The notes: generated by a model from the letters alone, not told the origin. DNA of 64,000 nucleotides from Saccharothrix sp. S26 (GCF_021390395.1 NZ_JAJUWT010000031.1:1-64000), one strand, 5' to 3'; positions 53,901-62,489 are shown, numbered from the stretch's first letter. Numbers and translations are program-made.

Positions 53901-54049
53901 GTCTGTTCACCCTACGAACCACCGCAACCAATTAACCCCACCCAACCCCCACCCCCGCCATCCACAACGGACCCGCAGCGCACCCGCCGAGGCCCCACGT
54001 CGAATCGAGCCGGCCCAACCACCGAGTCGCCGTACTCACCCCCGGGCCC

Positions 54050-54358
54050 TCACCGCTTCGCCGCCAACACCCCATCCAGCAACCCCGGGAACAACGCATC
54101 CAAGTCATCCCTGCGCAGCGAACTGATCCGCGACGTCCCCTGCGGCCGAACGCGAACCACCCCCGCCTCCCGCAACGTCCGCAAGTGGTGCGTGAGGGTC
54201 GACGCCGTCACCCCCAACGGCAGCACCCCGCACGAGATCCCCTCCTCGTGCTCCGCCAACGCCCGCACGATCTGGAGCCGCACCGGGTCGGCCAGTGCCT
54301 GGAGCACCGACGCGATCCGGATCTCGTCCCGCTCCGGGTGTGCGAGCAAGGTGGTCAT
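54050..54358 (-). CDS. ArsR family regulator
   Basis: 102 residues from ATG 54358 (an ATG three codons upstream is possible). Winged HTH: IASVLQALADPVRLQIVRALAEHEEG, VTASTLTHHLRTLREAGVVRVRPQG (recognition helix). The metal-binding Cys pair ELCVC is absent, with only one Cys in GISCGVLPLG. It is therefore likely a non-metal sensor, controlling the divergent MFS exporter through the sites at 54367-54405. Confidence 0.9.
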   Translation of the reverse strand: MTTLLAHPERDEIRIASVLQALADPVRLQIVRALAEHEEGISCGVLPLGVTASTLTHHLRTLREAGVVRVRPQGTSRISSLRRDDLDALFPGLLDGVLAAKR

Positions 54359-54366
54359 AACGCCCA

Positions 54367-54405
54367 TACTACGAGACGCATCAAACTTCGATGACTGCCG
54401 TAGTA
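54367..54405. promoter_or_regulatory. operator region between ArsR and MFS genes
   Basis: TACTACG (54367-54373) and CGTAGTA (54399-54405) form an outer inverted repeat. Inside, CATC-AAACTTC-GATG (54379-54393) is an ArsR-like dyad. The nested arrangement in the short divergent promoter fits autoregulation and control of the exporter. Confidence 0.6.
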
Positions 54406-54443
54406 CGATCCCTGTCGAACCACCACTCGATCGGGGGGCAGCC

Positions 54444-55679
54444 ATGCCGGAACCACGAGCACCACTCACAGCACACCGTTCCGCCCGCACCTACCTCCTC
54501 GCCGCCGGTGCGTTCGCCATCGGCACGAGCGGGTACATCGTCTCGGGCGTGCTGCCCGCCGTGAGCGAGGAACTGCACGTCTCGCACGCCACCGCCGGCC
54601 AACTGCTCACCGCGTTCGCCATCGCCTACGCGATCTCGTCCCCGCTCCTCGCCGCCCTCACCGGCCGCTGGGAACGCCGCACCCTCCTCGTGGTCGCCCT
54701 CGCCGTCGCCGCCCTCGGCAACCTGCTGGCCGCCGTCGCCCCGAACTACCCGCTCCTCCTGGTCGCCCGCGTGATCAGCGCCTTGGGCGCGGCCGTCTAC
54801 ACACCTGCCGCGACCCTCGTCGCCACCGTCCTGACCCCGCCGGAGCACCGCGGCCGCGCCGTCGCCCTCGTCTTCGGCGGGTTGACGTTCTCGCTGGTCC
54901 TGGGCGTGCCCGCGGGCAACGTGCTCGGCGAACCCCTGGGCTACCAGGGCGTGTTCGCGCTGATCGCCGCGGTCTGCACCCTCGCCGCCGTCGCGGTCCG
55001 GCTGTGGCTGCCCCGCGTCGACGCCCCGCCGGTCGTCAGCCTGCGCCGGCGCTTCGCCCCCGCCGCCGACCGGCGCGTGCTGATGGTCCTCGGCCTGACC
55101 GTGCTCGCGTGCCTGGCCGTGTTCAGCGTCTTCAACTACATCGCACCGCTGCTGACCGAGACCGCGCACGTCGAAGGCGCGACCATCGGCGTCCTGCTCG
55201 TCGCCTACGGCCTGGGCTCGGTGCTGGGCAACTGGGCCGCCGGCCGCCTCACGGACCGCTTCGACACGCGCAAGCTGCTGGTCGTGCTGTTCAGCTGCTT
55301 CACCGTCGTGCTGGCCACGTTGCCCCTCACCACGACCACGCCCGTCTCAGCCGCGGTCGCGCTGTTCGTGTGGGGTGCGCTCACCTGGTCGGCCAACCCG
55401 CCGATCCAGAGCTGGCTGATCGAGCTCGCGCCCGCCAACAGCGGCCTGCTGCTGTCGCTCAACGCGTCCGCGATCTACCTCGGCGTGGGCCTGTCCGGCG
55501 TCCTGGGCGGCTTGGTGATCAGCTCGTTCGGCCTGCTCCCGCTCGCGCCGATCGCCGCGCTCCTCGCCCTCGTGGCCCTCGTGATGCTGGTCTTCGCCCT
55601 CAAGCCCGAACCGCCTCACGAGCCACCGAACGCGCTCGTGGTCACCTCTCCCGCACCGGGTTCGGCCGCCAGGCAGTGA
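54444..55679 (+). CDS. MFS drug-type exporter
   Basis: 411 residues from ATG 54444 (GGGGG upstream). Twelve helices of the DHA1/AraJ-like type: FAIGTSGYIVSGVLPAVSEEL, LLAALTGRWERRTLLV (MFS signature A), and motif C-like ALVFGGLTFSLVLGVPAGN in helix 5. Probably exports an antibiotic or sugar-like compound. It is divergent from the ArsR regulator. The 3' end overlaps the kinase pseudogene on the other strand. Confidence 0.92.
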   Translation: MPEPRAPLTAHRSARTYLLAAGAFAIGTSGYIVSGVLPAVSEELHVSHATAGQLLTAFAIAYAISSPLLAALTGRWERRTLLVVALAVAALGNLLAAVAPNYPLLLVARVISALGAAVYTPAATLVATVLTPPEHRGRAVALVFGGLTFSLVLGVPAGNVLGEPLGYQGVFALIAAVCTLAAVAVRLWLPRVDAPPVVSLRRRFAPAADRRVLMVLGLTVLACLAVFSVFNYIAPLLTETAHVEGATIGVLLVAYGLGSVLGNWAAGRLTDRFDTRKLLVVLFSCFTVVLATLPLTTTTPVSAAVALFVWGALTWSANPPIQSWLIELAPANSGLLLSLNASAIYLGVGLSGVLGGLVISSFGLLPLAPIAALLALVALVMLVFALKPEPPHEPPNALVVTSPAPGSAARQ

Positions 55680-56165
55680 GAGTAGTTCCGGTCGCCGTCC
55701 GCGAACGCCACGGCGGCGGGGCGGGGAGGCTTCACCCTGACCCCGCCGCCGATCTCGACCGACCCGGGGCCGCCGACCGCGCCGGAGTCACGCACCGCCC
55801 ACCACCACGTGCCCGCCGCGACGACCATGGCCAACACCGCCGCACCGATCACCTACGGCCAGCGCCTCGCCTCCTCACCAGACCTCGCCGGACCACGTCG
55901 GCCGGCGATCCGCCCGTGCACAGCTCCATGACGAGGTAGGGCGTGCCCTGCGGGGTGAAGTCGCCACCACGTGCGGGTGCCCGGACAACCGCGCCGCCGC
56001 GTGCGCCTCACGCAGGAACCGCCGCCGGTCCCGGTCGGTGCGCAACACCCGGTCATCGACCTTCACCGCGACCTCGCGATCGAGCTCGACCCGGCGGGCG
56101 CGGTAGACGGTGGCGAAACCACCCCGGCCCGGCGGCGTGAGATCGGCGAGACCCGGCAGCTGCAC
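55616..56165 (-). pseudogene. degraded Ser/Thr protein kinase
   Basis: From ATG 56165 the frame gives the kinase N-lobe: [22 protein letters not shown] (Gly loop and Lys) and [21 protein letters not shown] frameshift follows, since the next kinase sequence [20 protein letters not shown] is in another frame. The entire C-lobe (HRD, DFG) is deleted. A C-terminal relic with a membrane helix (GAAVLAMVVAAGTWWWAV) survives at 55616-55852. Clearly non-functional. Confidence 0.8.
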
Positions 56166-56174
56166 GCGGGGACT

Positions 56175-56690
56175 CTAACCCCCGACCGCTTCCTTCCCCG
56201 CCGCCTTCGCCGCCTTCTTGAACGCGCGGACCTCGGCCAACGTCTCCGCGCTCGTCACGTCGGCGATCGACCGCCGTGACCCTTCCTCCCCGTACGCGCC
56301 GGCCGCCTCGCGCCAGCCCTCCGGTGTCACGCCGAGCTGCTTGCCGAGCAACGCGACGAAGATGCGCGCCTTCTGGTCGCCGAACCCGGGCAACGCCTTC
56401 ACCCGCCGGAGCACTTCCTCGCCGTCCGGCTTGCCGGCCTTCCAGATGTTCGCCGCCTTGCCGTTGTAGTGCTCGATCACGTGCAGGGCCAACGCGTGCA
56501 CCCGCCGCGCCATCGACGCCCCGTACCGGTGGATCGCCGGCGGCTGCACGCACAGCTCCACGAACCGGTCCACCTCGGTCCGCGCGATCTTCTCGATGCT
56601 GAACCCCTCCATCCGATCCGCGATCTTCCGCGGCCCGGCGAACGCGTGCTCCATGGGGAACTGCTGGTCGCAACACACTGCTAAATGTAT
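56175..56690 (-). pseudogene. 5'-truncated HhH-GPD DNA-repair gene
   Basis: Coding sequence from DQQFPMEHAFAGPRKIADRM to the C-terminal FKKAAKAAGKEA is intact, including the HhH stretch ALPGFGDQKARIFVALLGKQLG. The usual start (LAQDPEADELL...LLLGML) is missing. Homology begins abruptly at about 56675, and upstream sequence is unrelated and AT-richer. The gene appears cut by insertion of the DUF4917 segment. A homologue of roughly 55% identity by eye lies intact at 57864-58448. Confidence 0.8.
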
Positions 56691-56697
56691 GACCCAC

Positions 56698-57747
56698 CTA
56701 AGCACGTCCGTCGTTCCATAGATGGACGGAACTTGCGTCGTAGAACTGCACCTCAAGGGCCGTTCCGCCTGGATGTTCCTCCCTGCGGTGTTCGCACAAC
56801 CCCTCGCCTTTGCGGATGATTGCGCTGTTGGTAGCGGAGTCCTCATCTCCGTAGATCGAGATCGCGAGCTTGCTGAGCTTCGACTTTGTGATCGCGCGGA
56901 GTATGTGGTCGTCGTTGTCGTCAAGCGAGTGACCGTAGATTGCCATTGTTCCGCCGCAGCTGCTCAGTGACCTCAGCGCTTTGGATAGGTAGGCACTGCG
57001 GTTAATCTTATCGACCTTCTGCGGCGATGTTCCTTCGGCCACGTACAAGGGGAATCGATTCTGAGTCAACTGCCGCCGCGCTTGGTCAATCAACGCGTCG
57101 GCGGTGCGTATCCACGTAACCTTGCGAAGGCCATCAGTGCCTACGTACAGATGTAGTGCCCCATGCAAGTAGTGAACAGTCTGGGTGTGTGGGTTATACA
57201 TATTCCACAGGACCGTGTCATCCCCGTCGATTCCGCTATCACGGAATCCGTCGTCTCTGCCCTTGCTGGGGAAGTCTGGTGGAAGATCTTGCATCAAGCT
57301 CCAATAGAGAAGCAAGTCGTAGCTCACTGTGTAGATCGCTTGGAAGCGATCAAGGAATCGCCTTGTAGATCGGTACTGAGTTTCGGAGATGTCGTATGGG
57401 CGATCTGGGTGCAGCCCGGCAATGGACTTGGCAAGTACCTCGCGAAGTTCTACCGACGCTCTATCGAGGCGTGCAAGCAGCGCCGGATCGACGTTATCGT
57501 CAAGCGCGCGTAGGACTCTGGCACTCGCTAGGAACGACCGCATAAGCGCCTCGAAGTCCGTCAGTCCGGTAGTGTTCATTACCTTGGCAACGTCGTCGGA
57601 GAGCAGCGAATCCGTCTTAGCTTTTTCGGCGAGCGCTCCATAGCTGAATCTGTGCGGGTCGAATGCCATGCTGAACCCGTTGCCGAGAAGTAGTCTCGGT
57701 TGCCTCGCGCCATCAAGCCAGGCCATGGCTTCATCAAAGGTCTGCAC
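56698..57747 (-). CDS. DUF4917 protein, SIR2-like
   Basis: 349 residues from GTG 57747 with GAGGAGG upstream. N-terminal LLLGNGFSMAFDPHRFSYGAL looks like the nucleotide-binding GAGxS loop of SIR2 proteins. Further marks are IYTVSYDLLLYWSLM, HYLHGALHLY and a C-terminal GGTMAIYGHSLDDNDDHIL. DUF4917 is, to my knowledge, grouped with SIR2-like folds, many of which are NAD-consuming antiphage effectors. GC content drops clearly below that of neighbours and rare codons are common, so it was recently acquired. It lies between two HhH-GPD homologues at the element's left edge. Confidence 0.8.
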   Translation of the reverse strand: MQTFDEAMAWLDGARQPRLLLGNGFSMAFDPHRFSYGALAEKAKTDSLLSDDVAKVMNTTGLTDFEALMRSFLASARVLRALDDNVDPALLARLDRASVELREVLAKSIAGLHPDRPYDISETQYRSTRRFLDRFQAIYTVSYDLLLYWSLMQDLPPDFPSKGRDDGFRDSGIDGDDTVLWNMYNPHTQTVHYLHGALHLYVGTDGLRKVTWIRTADALIDQARRQLTQNRFPLYVAEGTSPQKVDKINRSAYLSKALRSLSSCGGTMAIYGHSLDDNDDHILRAITKSKLSKLAISIYGDEDSATNSAIIRKGEGLCEHRREEHPGGTALEVQFYDASSVHLWNDGRA

Positions 57748-57863
57748 GGCGTCCTCCTCGTTGAGTCGCTGCCTGTGTCAAGGCATCGGCGAGGGCGCTC
57801 TGGCGTTACGCCGCACTAGCTAGCCCGTACGGACGTCACCCGTATGGAGTATCGAAGGGTCGC

Positions 57864-58448
57864 TTATAGATCTTTGCTGGCTTTGACTGCGGCCTTCGCC
57901 GACTTCTTGAAATCGCGCACCTCGCTCAACGACGCCCTGTCCCGGACATCCGCGACACTGCGCCGAGAGTCGACCTCACCGTAGGTCCCGGCTGCTTCAC
58001 GCCATCCTTCGGGCTGAATGTCGAGCTGCTTGCCGAGCAGGGCGAGAAAGATCCGCGCCTTCTGGTCGCCGTACCCAGGCAACTCTTTGAGGCGCTTCAA
58101 TACCGTCTTACCGTCAGGCTCATCCCGCGTCCAGATTCCAGCAGGATCGCCGTCGTAGTGCTCGATGAGGTACTGAGCGAGCGTCTGGAGCCGCTTGCCC
58201 ATTGAGCCGGGGAACCTATGGACGGCTGGAACCTCAGACATGACGGTGGCGAACTCCTCTTCACCTGCCTCTGCAATCCTGTGGACGCTCAGTTCACCCA
58301 TGCGGTCTGCGATGACCTTCGGTCCCTTGAACGCCTTTTCCATTGGAATTTGCTGATCTAGTAGCATTCCAAATAGCAAGGCGAGCGGGCTGGTGGAGAG
58401 CAGTTCGTCCGCTTCCGGGTCCTGGGCGAGGCACAGCTTCGGGGTCAT
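57864..58448 (-). CDS. HhH-GPD family DNA-repair-like protein
   Basis: 194 residues from ATG 58448 (ATG 58460 also possible). Complete family layout: LCLAQDPEADELLSTSPLAL, GMLLDQQIPMEKAF, VHRFPGSMGKRLQTL, and the hairpin ELPGYGDQKARIFLALLGKQL. The superfamily removes damaged bases from DNA, but this short group has no proven activity. The 5' part (around 58340-58380) is AT-richer than the rest. It lies next to the DUF4917 gene and replaces the truncated copy at 56175. Confidence 0.88.
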   Translation of the reverse strand: MTPKLCLAQDPEADELLSTSPLALLFGMLLDQQIPMEKAFKGPKVIADRMGELSVHRIAEAGEEEFATVMSEVPAVHRFPGSMGKRLQTLAQYLIEHYDGDPAGIWTRDEPDGKTVLKRLKELPGYGDQKARIFLALLGKQLDIQPEGWREAAGTYGEVDSRRSVADVRDRASLSEVRDFKKSAKAAVKASKDL

Positions 58449-58461
58449 GCCGGGAATCATC

Positions 58462-58617
58462 TCATGACGGCTCTCGTGGTGCTGTATTCGTTGGCACGAC
58501 AGCGCGGAGCGATGGCGTGGCGTCGATCGCCGTGCCCAGCTTGATCAAGCCGAGTGACCATGCGATCGTCACGGCCTTGACCTTCTGTTCGGCCATGCAC
58601 TTCCTCTTGGTGCTCAT
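58462..58617 (-). CDS. 51-residue hypothetical protein
   Basis: ATG 58617, TGA 58462-58464, two bases before the HhH-GPD upstream ATG. Basic N-terminus MSTKRKCMAEQKVKAVTIAW, then LGLIKLGTAID. Its place just downstream of repSA is where AICEs usually carry xis, but no excisionase HTH is recognisable. Coding nature is uncertain. Confidence 0.4.
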   Translation of the reverse strand: MSTKRKCMAEQKVKAVTIAWSLGLIKLGTAIDATPSLRAVVPTNTAPREPS

Positions 58618-58684
58618 GCGGGTGCCCGCGCTGGCGCAGCCAGCGCCTTGACTGAGGAGAAGGAAGTTTGAACCACGCCCCTAG

Positions 58685-60064
58685 TCAGGCTGCCGGGTCG
58701 TTGTTGGTCGGGCGGGGGATCGGCTTGAATCTGTGCTGCTCGCGGATCACCTCAGCCCACGCCTCTTCACCGGCGTTGATGTAGCCGGTGCCTGAGACTG
58801 CCCAGTCACCGATGCGCACGGTTGAGTGGTTGGGTGGAAGTGGGTCCAGTCCGGCAAGCTCTCGGGCTTGATCGGCTCGGAAGCGGGCTCGGTCGGTGCG
58901 CATCGTGCCCAGGGTGGTCGAGTAGCGGCGGCTCTTGGTCGAGAAGTGACCGCCGTAGCCGAGCATGTGAGCCCACTCGCGGAGCTTCAGGTGCGGGTGG
59001 GTCTCGTGGAGGTCCCAGCATGTTCTGATCATGTGGCGGGCGTGGTCGGTCAGACTTCGGATGCGGTCCAGGTGGGAGATGGTGCGGAACGGTCGATCCA
59101 CCGTTCCGGCTGTCTCGGCTCCCTTCGTGGCGTACTTCGCGATGTAGCGAGCGACCTTGGCATCGGTCCAGCCGTCGTCACCCTCGTAGTTGATTGGGCG
59201 CAGGTCTAGCTGGGTTCCCCAACGGATGGCGTGGGAGTGGACGCGCGCAGTCCGGGCCGCGCTGGTGATTGCTTCGCAAAGCATGTCCATGTCGGTGCTG
59301 GCCGGGGGTGGCTCGGCTGGTCCGCTCGGGCCGTCGAGGCGGATCACGGCGTGGAAGTGGACCAGTCCGCGCGACTGGTATTCGGCGACCTTGGCGTACT
59401 CCACGCGCAGCACTTTGGACAGGCGTGCGCGGGAGACGCCGAGTGCTTCGGCCAGGTGGCGGCGCAGGTAGACGGCGAACGTGTGCCACAGCTCTCCGGC
59501 CCGGTTGTTCCACAGCACCGCTCCGGCGTAGTCGTACGTGTCCGGGTCGATGGCCTGACCCAGTAGTGGATCATCCTCGTGGTGCCTGGCTCGACAGGAC
59601 GGGTCTTCGCGGCGAGGGTGGCAGGGACGTGCCTGACCAGTGGCGTCCACGGTGCGGTTGTGGACCGGGCCGAACGACGGCGCGGTGAATGTCGCGAATA
59701 CGCGTGGGTGGGTGGCCACTGAACCCAGCACGTCTCGGCCACCGGCAAGGCCCGACTTGATCAGGTGGAACGTGTCATCGGCGTATACCCGCGCGCACGC
59801 CTCGCACCTGCTTGCCCGGCGGTTGCCGCACGCGGTCAGCAGGTACTCGTTGGGCTCGTCCCACGTCGAGTAGGTCGAGAGGACCTCGCCGGTTGTCGCG
59901 TCCACTGTGGACGAAGTGCCGACCAGGCGGATCGGGGACGTGCAGCCGCGCGTGCTCGCGACCATGTCCTTCCAGCGGTGGAAGTCGTTCTTGTTCGCGG
60001 CACCCTGCGCCAAGAGGCGGAGGTAGGCAGGGATGTCGTCGGTGTCGAACTCCTGGCCGGTCAT
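58685..60064 (-). CDS. RepSA-type replication initiator
   Basis: 459 residues from ATG 60064, overlapping the upstream small ORF's stop (TGATG). HUH endonuclease signature: RGLVHFHAVIRLDG (His-hydrophobic-His, about residue 240) and the Tyr motif VARYIAKYATKGAE (about 315). Two Cys clusters (CGNRRASRCEAC; CHPRREDPSCRARH) may bind zinc. This is the rolling-circle initiator of pSAM2-like actinomycete integrative elements, nicking one strand at the double-strand origin. The usual partners xis, int and the FtsK-like transfer gene are not seen nearby. Confidence 0.9.
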   Translation of the reverse strand: MTGQEFDTDDIPAYLRLLAQGAANKNDFHRWKDMVASTRGCTSPIRLVGTSSTVDATTGEVLSTYSTWDEPNEYLLTACGNRRASRCEACARVYADDTFHLIKSGLAGGRDVLGSVATHPRVFATFTAPSFGPVHNRTVDATGQARPCHPRREDPSCRARHHEDDPLLGQAIDPDTYDYAGAVLWNNRAGELWHTFAVYLRRHLAEALGVSRARLSKVLRVEYAKVAEYQSRGLVHFHAVIRLDGPSGPAEPPPASTDMDMLCEAITSAARTARVHSHAIRWGTQLDLRPINYEGDDGWTDAKVARYIAKYATKGAETAGTVDRPFRTISHLDRIRSLTDHARHMIRTCWDLHETHPHLKLREWAHMLGYGGHFSTKSRRYSTTLGTMRTDRARFRADQARELAGLDPLPPNHSTVRIGDWAVSGTGYINAGEEAWAEVIREQHRFKPIPRPTNNDPAA

Positions 60065-60219
60065 CACGCGGCCTCTTGGTGGCGCTGAGGCCGTGGTTCG
60101 TCGGCCAGTCGGACGCCGAAGATGGCGTTGACGCGCTGCCAGCGTTCGTCGGTCCAGGCGGGGGTGGAGGCGGCTTGCTGCTCTGCCCACTCCCACATCT
60201 CGTCGGACGTTGACCCCAC
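60064..60219 (-). CDS. small protein coupled to repSA
   Basis: 51 residues from GTG 60219 preceded by GGGAAG. Sequence features: MWEWAEQQAASTPAWTDERW and a basic tail (PRPQRHQEAA). Its TGA overlaps the repSA ATG, so it is co-translated with the initiator. No family recognised. Probably an accessory or leader cistron of the rep operon. Confidence 0.6.
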   Translation of the reverse strand: MGSTSDEMWEWAEQQAASTPAWTDERWQRVNAIFGVRLADEPRPQRHQEAA

Positions 60220-60221
60220 GG

Positions 60222-60307
60222 GAACACTTCCCTTCACGGTGGGGAGCCGTGACAGGGCGGCACGAGGTGTGGGGATCTACCCCTGATGTGTGTGAAAGGA
60301 AGTGTTC
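60222..60307. repeat. 16-bp inverted repeat upstream of the rep operon
   Basis: GAACACTTCCCTTCAC (60222-60237) and GTGAAAGGAAGTGTTC (60292-60307) are complementary at 15 of 16 positions, with 54 bases between. The left arm overlaps the RBS of the rep operon. Could be an operator or part of a replication origin. Confidence 0.6.
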
Positions 60308-60400
60308 AAGCGGGTTCTCTGCGGCACCCCGTGAGGGCAGGCCCTCGTGCTGGTTTCAGGGATCATGTGCCGCATCGCTGGCCGTGGCCTGGTGTTGTGT

Positions 60401-60661
60401 TCAGCGCTGGTGAGTGCTCGTGCTGCGGTCGTCTGTCGAGGCTCCGGGTTGCGGATGCTGCTCGTGGTGGCGGGCCTGGATGGCGGCCACCGTGTCGGCG
60501 ATCTCTGCGGCTATCCGGCGGGCCTGTGCTCGGGCTCGGTGCCGTCGCCACAGGGCGTGGATGCCGCAGGTGAGGGCGTAAAGGGCCACGCATGACCAGA
60601 CGGCGCACGCGGCTACGTACATGCCGTAGGTGAGCAGGCCCTTCACGTCCTCCGGGGTCAT
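60401..60661 (-). CDS. small membrane protein of the element
   Basis: 86 residues. One long or two short membrane helices (TYGMYVAACAVWSCVALYALTCG) follow a short N-terminus, then a basic helix (HALWRRHRARAQARRIAAEIADTVAAI) and a hydrophilic tail. It resembles in build the small membrane spread proteins of AICEs, but no family match is certain. It starts four bases after the stop of the 88-residue ORF upstream. Confidence 0.65.
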   Translation of the reverse strand: MTPEDVKGLLTYGMYVAACAVWSCVALYALTCGIHALWRRHRARAQARRIAAEIADTVAAIQARHHEQHPQPGASTDDRSTSTHQR

Positions 60662-60665
60662 AGCG

Positions 60666-60932
60666 TCAGCCGGTGAACTCGGCGTGCTTGCCGTAGGCGT
60701 CGGTGCCCTGGCTCATCGCCAGCTCTTGGCACCGGGTGGCGAACTCGGTGGCGGCCTTGGCTAGGTTCCAGGCGAACGCGGCGGCCATCTTCAAGCCGTC
60801 CGGGTGGTTCGCCACCTGCACGGCGATCTGCGAATCACCCACTTCCGCGATCAGGTTCGGCTGTCCCGACGTCTGCTCGACCAGTGGGGCCGACGCGTGC
60901 TGTTCCGGGTGCGCCAGTACGTAGAAGGCCAT
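60666..60932 (-). CDS. 88-residue element-associated protein
   Basis: From ATG 60932 (AFYVLAHPEQHASAPLVEQT), following GGGAGTCTGGGA. Alpha/beta protein with SQIAVQVANHPDGLKMAAAF and a C-terminal helix. Proteins of this size and start are common beside XRE/TPR regulators in actinomycete elements. No function known. It is divergent from the regulator across the palindrome at 61010. Confidence 0.65.
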   Translation of the reverse strand: MAFYVLAHPEQHASAPLVEQTSGQPNLIAEVGDSQIAVQVANHPDGLKMAAAFAWNLAKAATEFATRCQELAMSQGTDAYGKHAEFTG

Positions 60933-61009
60933 TCCCAGACTCCCTCCGTCGTTGTCCTGATCACGACGATGCGGGACTTCTCGTGCTCGGTGCACCACGT
61001 TCGTGGATG

Positions 61010-61032
61010 GGATATCGGCATCACCGATATCC
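61010..61032. promoter_or_regulatory. perfect 9-5-9 palindrome, probable operator
   Basis: GGATATCGG-CATCA-CCGATATCC lies between the divergent 88-residue ORF and the XRE regulator. It is upstream of a TACACT -10-like box near 61057. Likely the regulator's own binding site. Confidence 0.7.
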
Positions 61033-61085
61033 GCAGGTCGGTGCGTGTCGGCGTGGCTACACTCGGGTTGAGGAGCAGGTCAGGG

Positions 61086-62489
61086 GTGGTGATGGGCGCA
61101 AGGCAGAACCGCCGGGACTGCCGGGGGTGCGGGGCTCGGCTGGCGGCTGACAACAGCACGTCGCACTGCTCGGCCTGCGCGCGGCGAGAGGCGCAGGTCG
61201 TTCACGCGCCAGAGAAACCGGTCGAGTTCTGGGCGACGCCGCAGTTCCGGGCGGCGTTCGCTTCTCGCCATTTCGGACGGGTTCTGAAGGCTTACCGGTA
61301 CGCCCACAACCCGCCGCTGACTCAGGCTCGGCTCGCGCGCTGGCTCTACATGTCGCAGCCGCAGGTGTCGCATCTGGAAGGCGAACGCACGCCCGCACCG
61401 AGCGACCTGGTGCGGCTCGAACGGTGGGCACGGGCGCTGAGGGTGCCTGAGGCACTGTTGTGGTTCCGGTTCACCTCGTCGCCGATCGTGGCGTCGGGCG
61501 AGCGGCGGGGCCGGTCGTTCGGATGGTTCACGGTGGGTGCGTCCGAGCCTGCTACGGATCGGGTCGTGGGGCCGCCGGACGTGGAGACGTTGCGGGCGAT
61601 GACGCGGACGTTCCGACTGCTCGACAACCGGTTCGGTGGTGGGCACGCGCGGTCTACGGTGAGTCAGTACCTGGTGGCTGAGGGCGTGCCGCTGCTGCGG
61701 GCCGGGCGGTTTCGGGATGGCGTGCGGCGGGAGCTGTCCGGGGCTGTTGCGGAGATGAACCAGCTCGCCGGGTGGATGGCGTACGACATGGGGGACGTCG
61801 AGGCCGGGCGCAAGCACCTGCGATTGGCGTTGCAGTTGTGCAAGGACGTGGGTGACGACGCTCTAGCTGCGGAGATGCTGGCCGGGATGAGTCATCACGC
61901 GGCGTTCTTCCGGTCGCCGTTGGTGGCGGTCGACCTGGCGCGTGGGGCTCGGGACAACGCTTCGCGGACCGGGCTCGGGGTGCTCCAGGCGGAAGCCGCG
62001 GTGATGGAGGCGCATGGGCTCGCGTTGCAGCACGACTCCAAGGGAGCGGTGGCGGCGCTGCGCGACGCTGAGGCGTTGTTCTCCGGAGCTGAGGGCTCGG
62101 TGGTGCCGGAGTGGCTGAGCTACTTCGACGCGGCGTACTTGGCGGCGAAGTTCGCGCACACCTTCCGGGATCTCGGGCGGCCGGATGAGGCCGAGGGGTT
62201 CGCTCGTCGGTCGTTGGAGATGACCGAGGGGTACGAGCGGGGGCGGCTGTTCAACACGGCGCTGCTCGCCTCGATCCTGGTCGATCAGCGGCGGGTCGAG
62301 GAAGCGGTTGAGGTCGGGTTCTCGGCGCTGAGGATGGCGGGCAACCTGAACTCGGTGCGGACGGTGAGATACCTCGCGGACGTGGCTGCTCGGCTGGCGC
62401 CCTTTAGACGGGAGCCGGCGGTTGAGGAGTTGCTGGTGGAGATGCGGGCTATGGGGATCGTCGGGTCAGCGGAAGGCCAGAACGTGTAG
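61086..62489 (+). CDS. XRE-family regulator with zinc ribbon and TPR domain
   Basis: 467 residues from GTG 61086, chosen because AGGAG lies 10 bases upstream. ATG 61092 is possible. The N-terminal CRGCGARLAADNSTSHCSAC has four Cys in zinc-ribbon spacing. The HTH follows (FGRVLKAYRYAHNPPLTQARLARWLYMSQPQVSHLE). The remaining roughly 320 residues are TPR-like helical repeats (MNQLAGWMAYDMGDVEAGRKHLRLAL; HGLALQHDSKGAVAALRDAEALF). It resembles peptide- or signal-responsive regulators of mobile elements. The 3' end overlaps the convergent NUDIX gene by 24 bases. Confidence 0.88.
   Translation: MVMGARQNRRDCRGCGARLAADNSTSHCSACARREAQVVHAPEKPVEFWATPQFRAAFASRHFGRVLKAYRYAHNPPLTQARLARWLYMSQPQVSHLEGERTPAPSDLVRLERWARALRVPEALLWFRFTSSPIVASGERRGRSFGWFTVGASEPATDRVVGPPDVETLRAMTRTFRLLDNRFGGGHARSTVSQYLVAEGVPLLRAGRFRDGVRRELSGAVAEMNQLAGWMAYDMGDVEAGRKHLRLALQLCKDVGDDALAAEMLAGMSHHAAFFRSPLVAVDLARGARDNASRTGLGVLQAEAAVMEAHGLALQHDSKGAVAALRDAEALFSGAEGSVVPEWLSYFDAAYLAAKFAHTFRDLGRPDEAEGFARRSLEMTEGYERGRLFNTALLASILVDQRRVEEAVEVGFSALRMAGNLNSVRTVRYLADVAARLAPFRREPAVEELLVEMRAMGIVGSAEGQNV

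Noticed and set aside
53901-54049. Gene between the ABC exporter and ArsR gene
   Set aside because: 149 C-rich bases without RBS-linked ORF or hairpin; judged plain intergenic DNA.
58462-58617. Excisionase (xis) in the 51-codon ORF below repSA
   Set aside because: Position fits but the sequence shows no winged-helix or MerR-type HTH; reported only as hypothetical.
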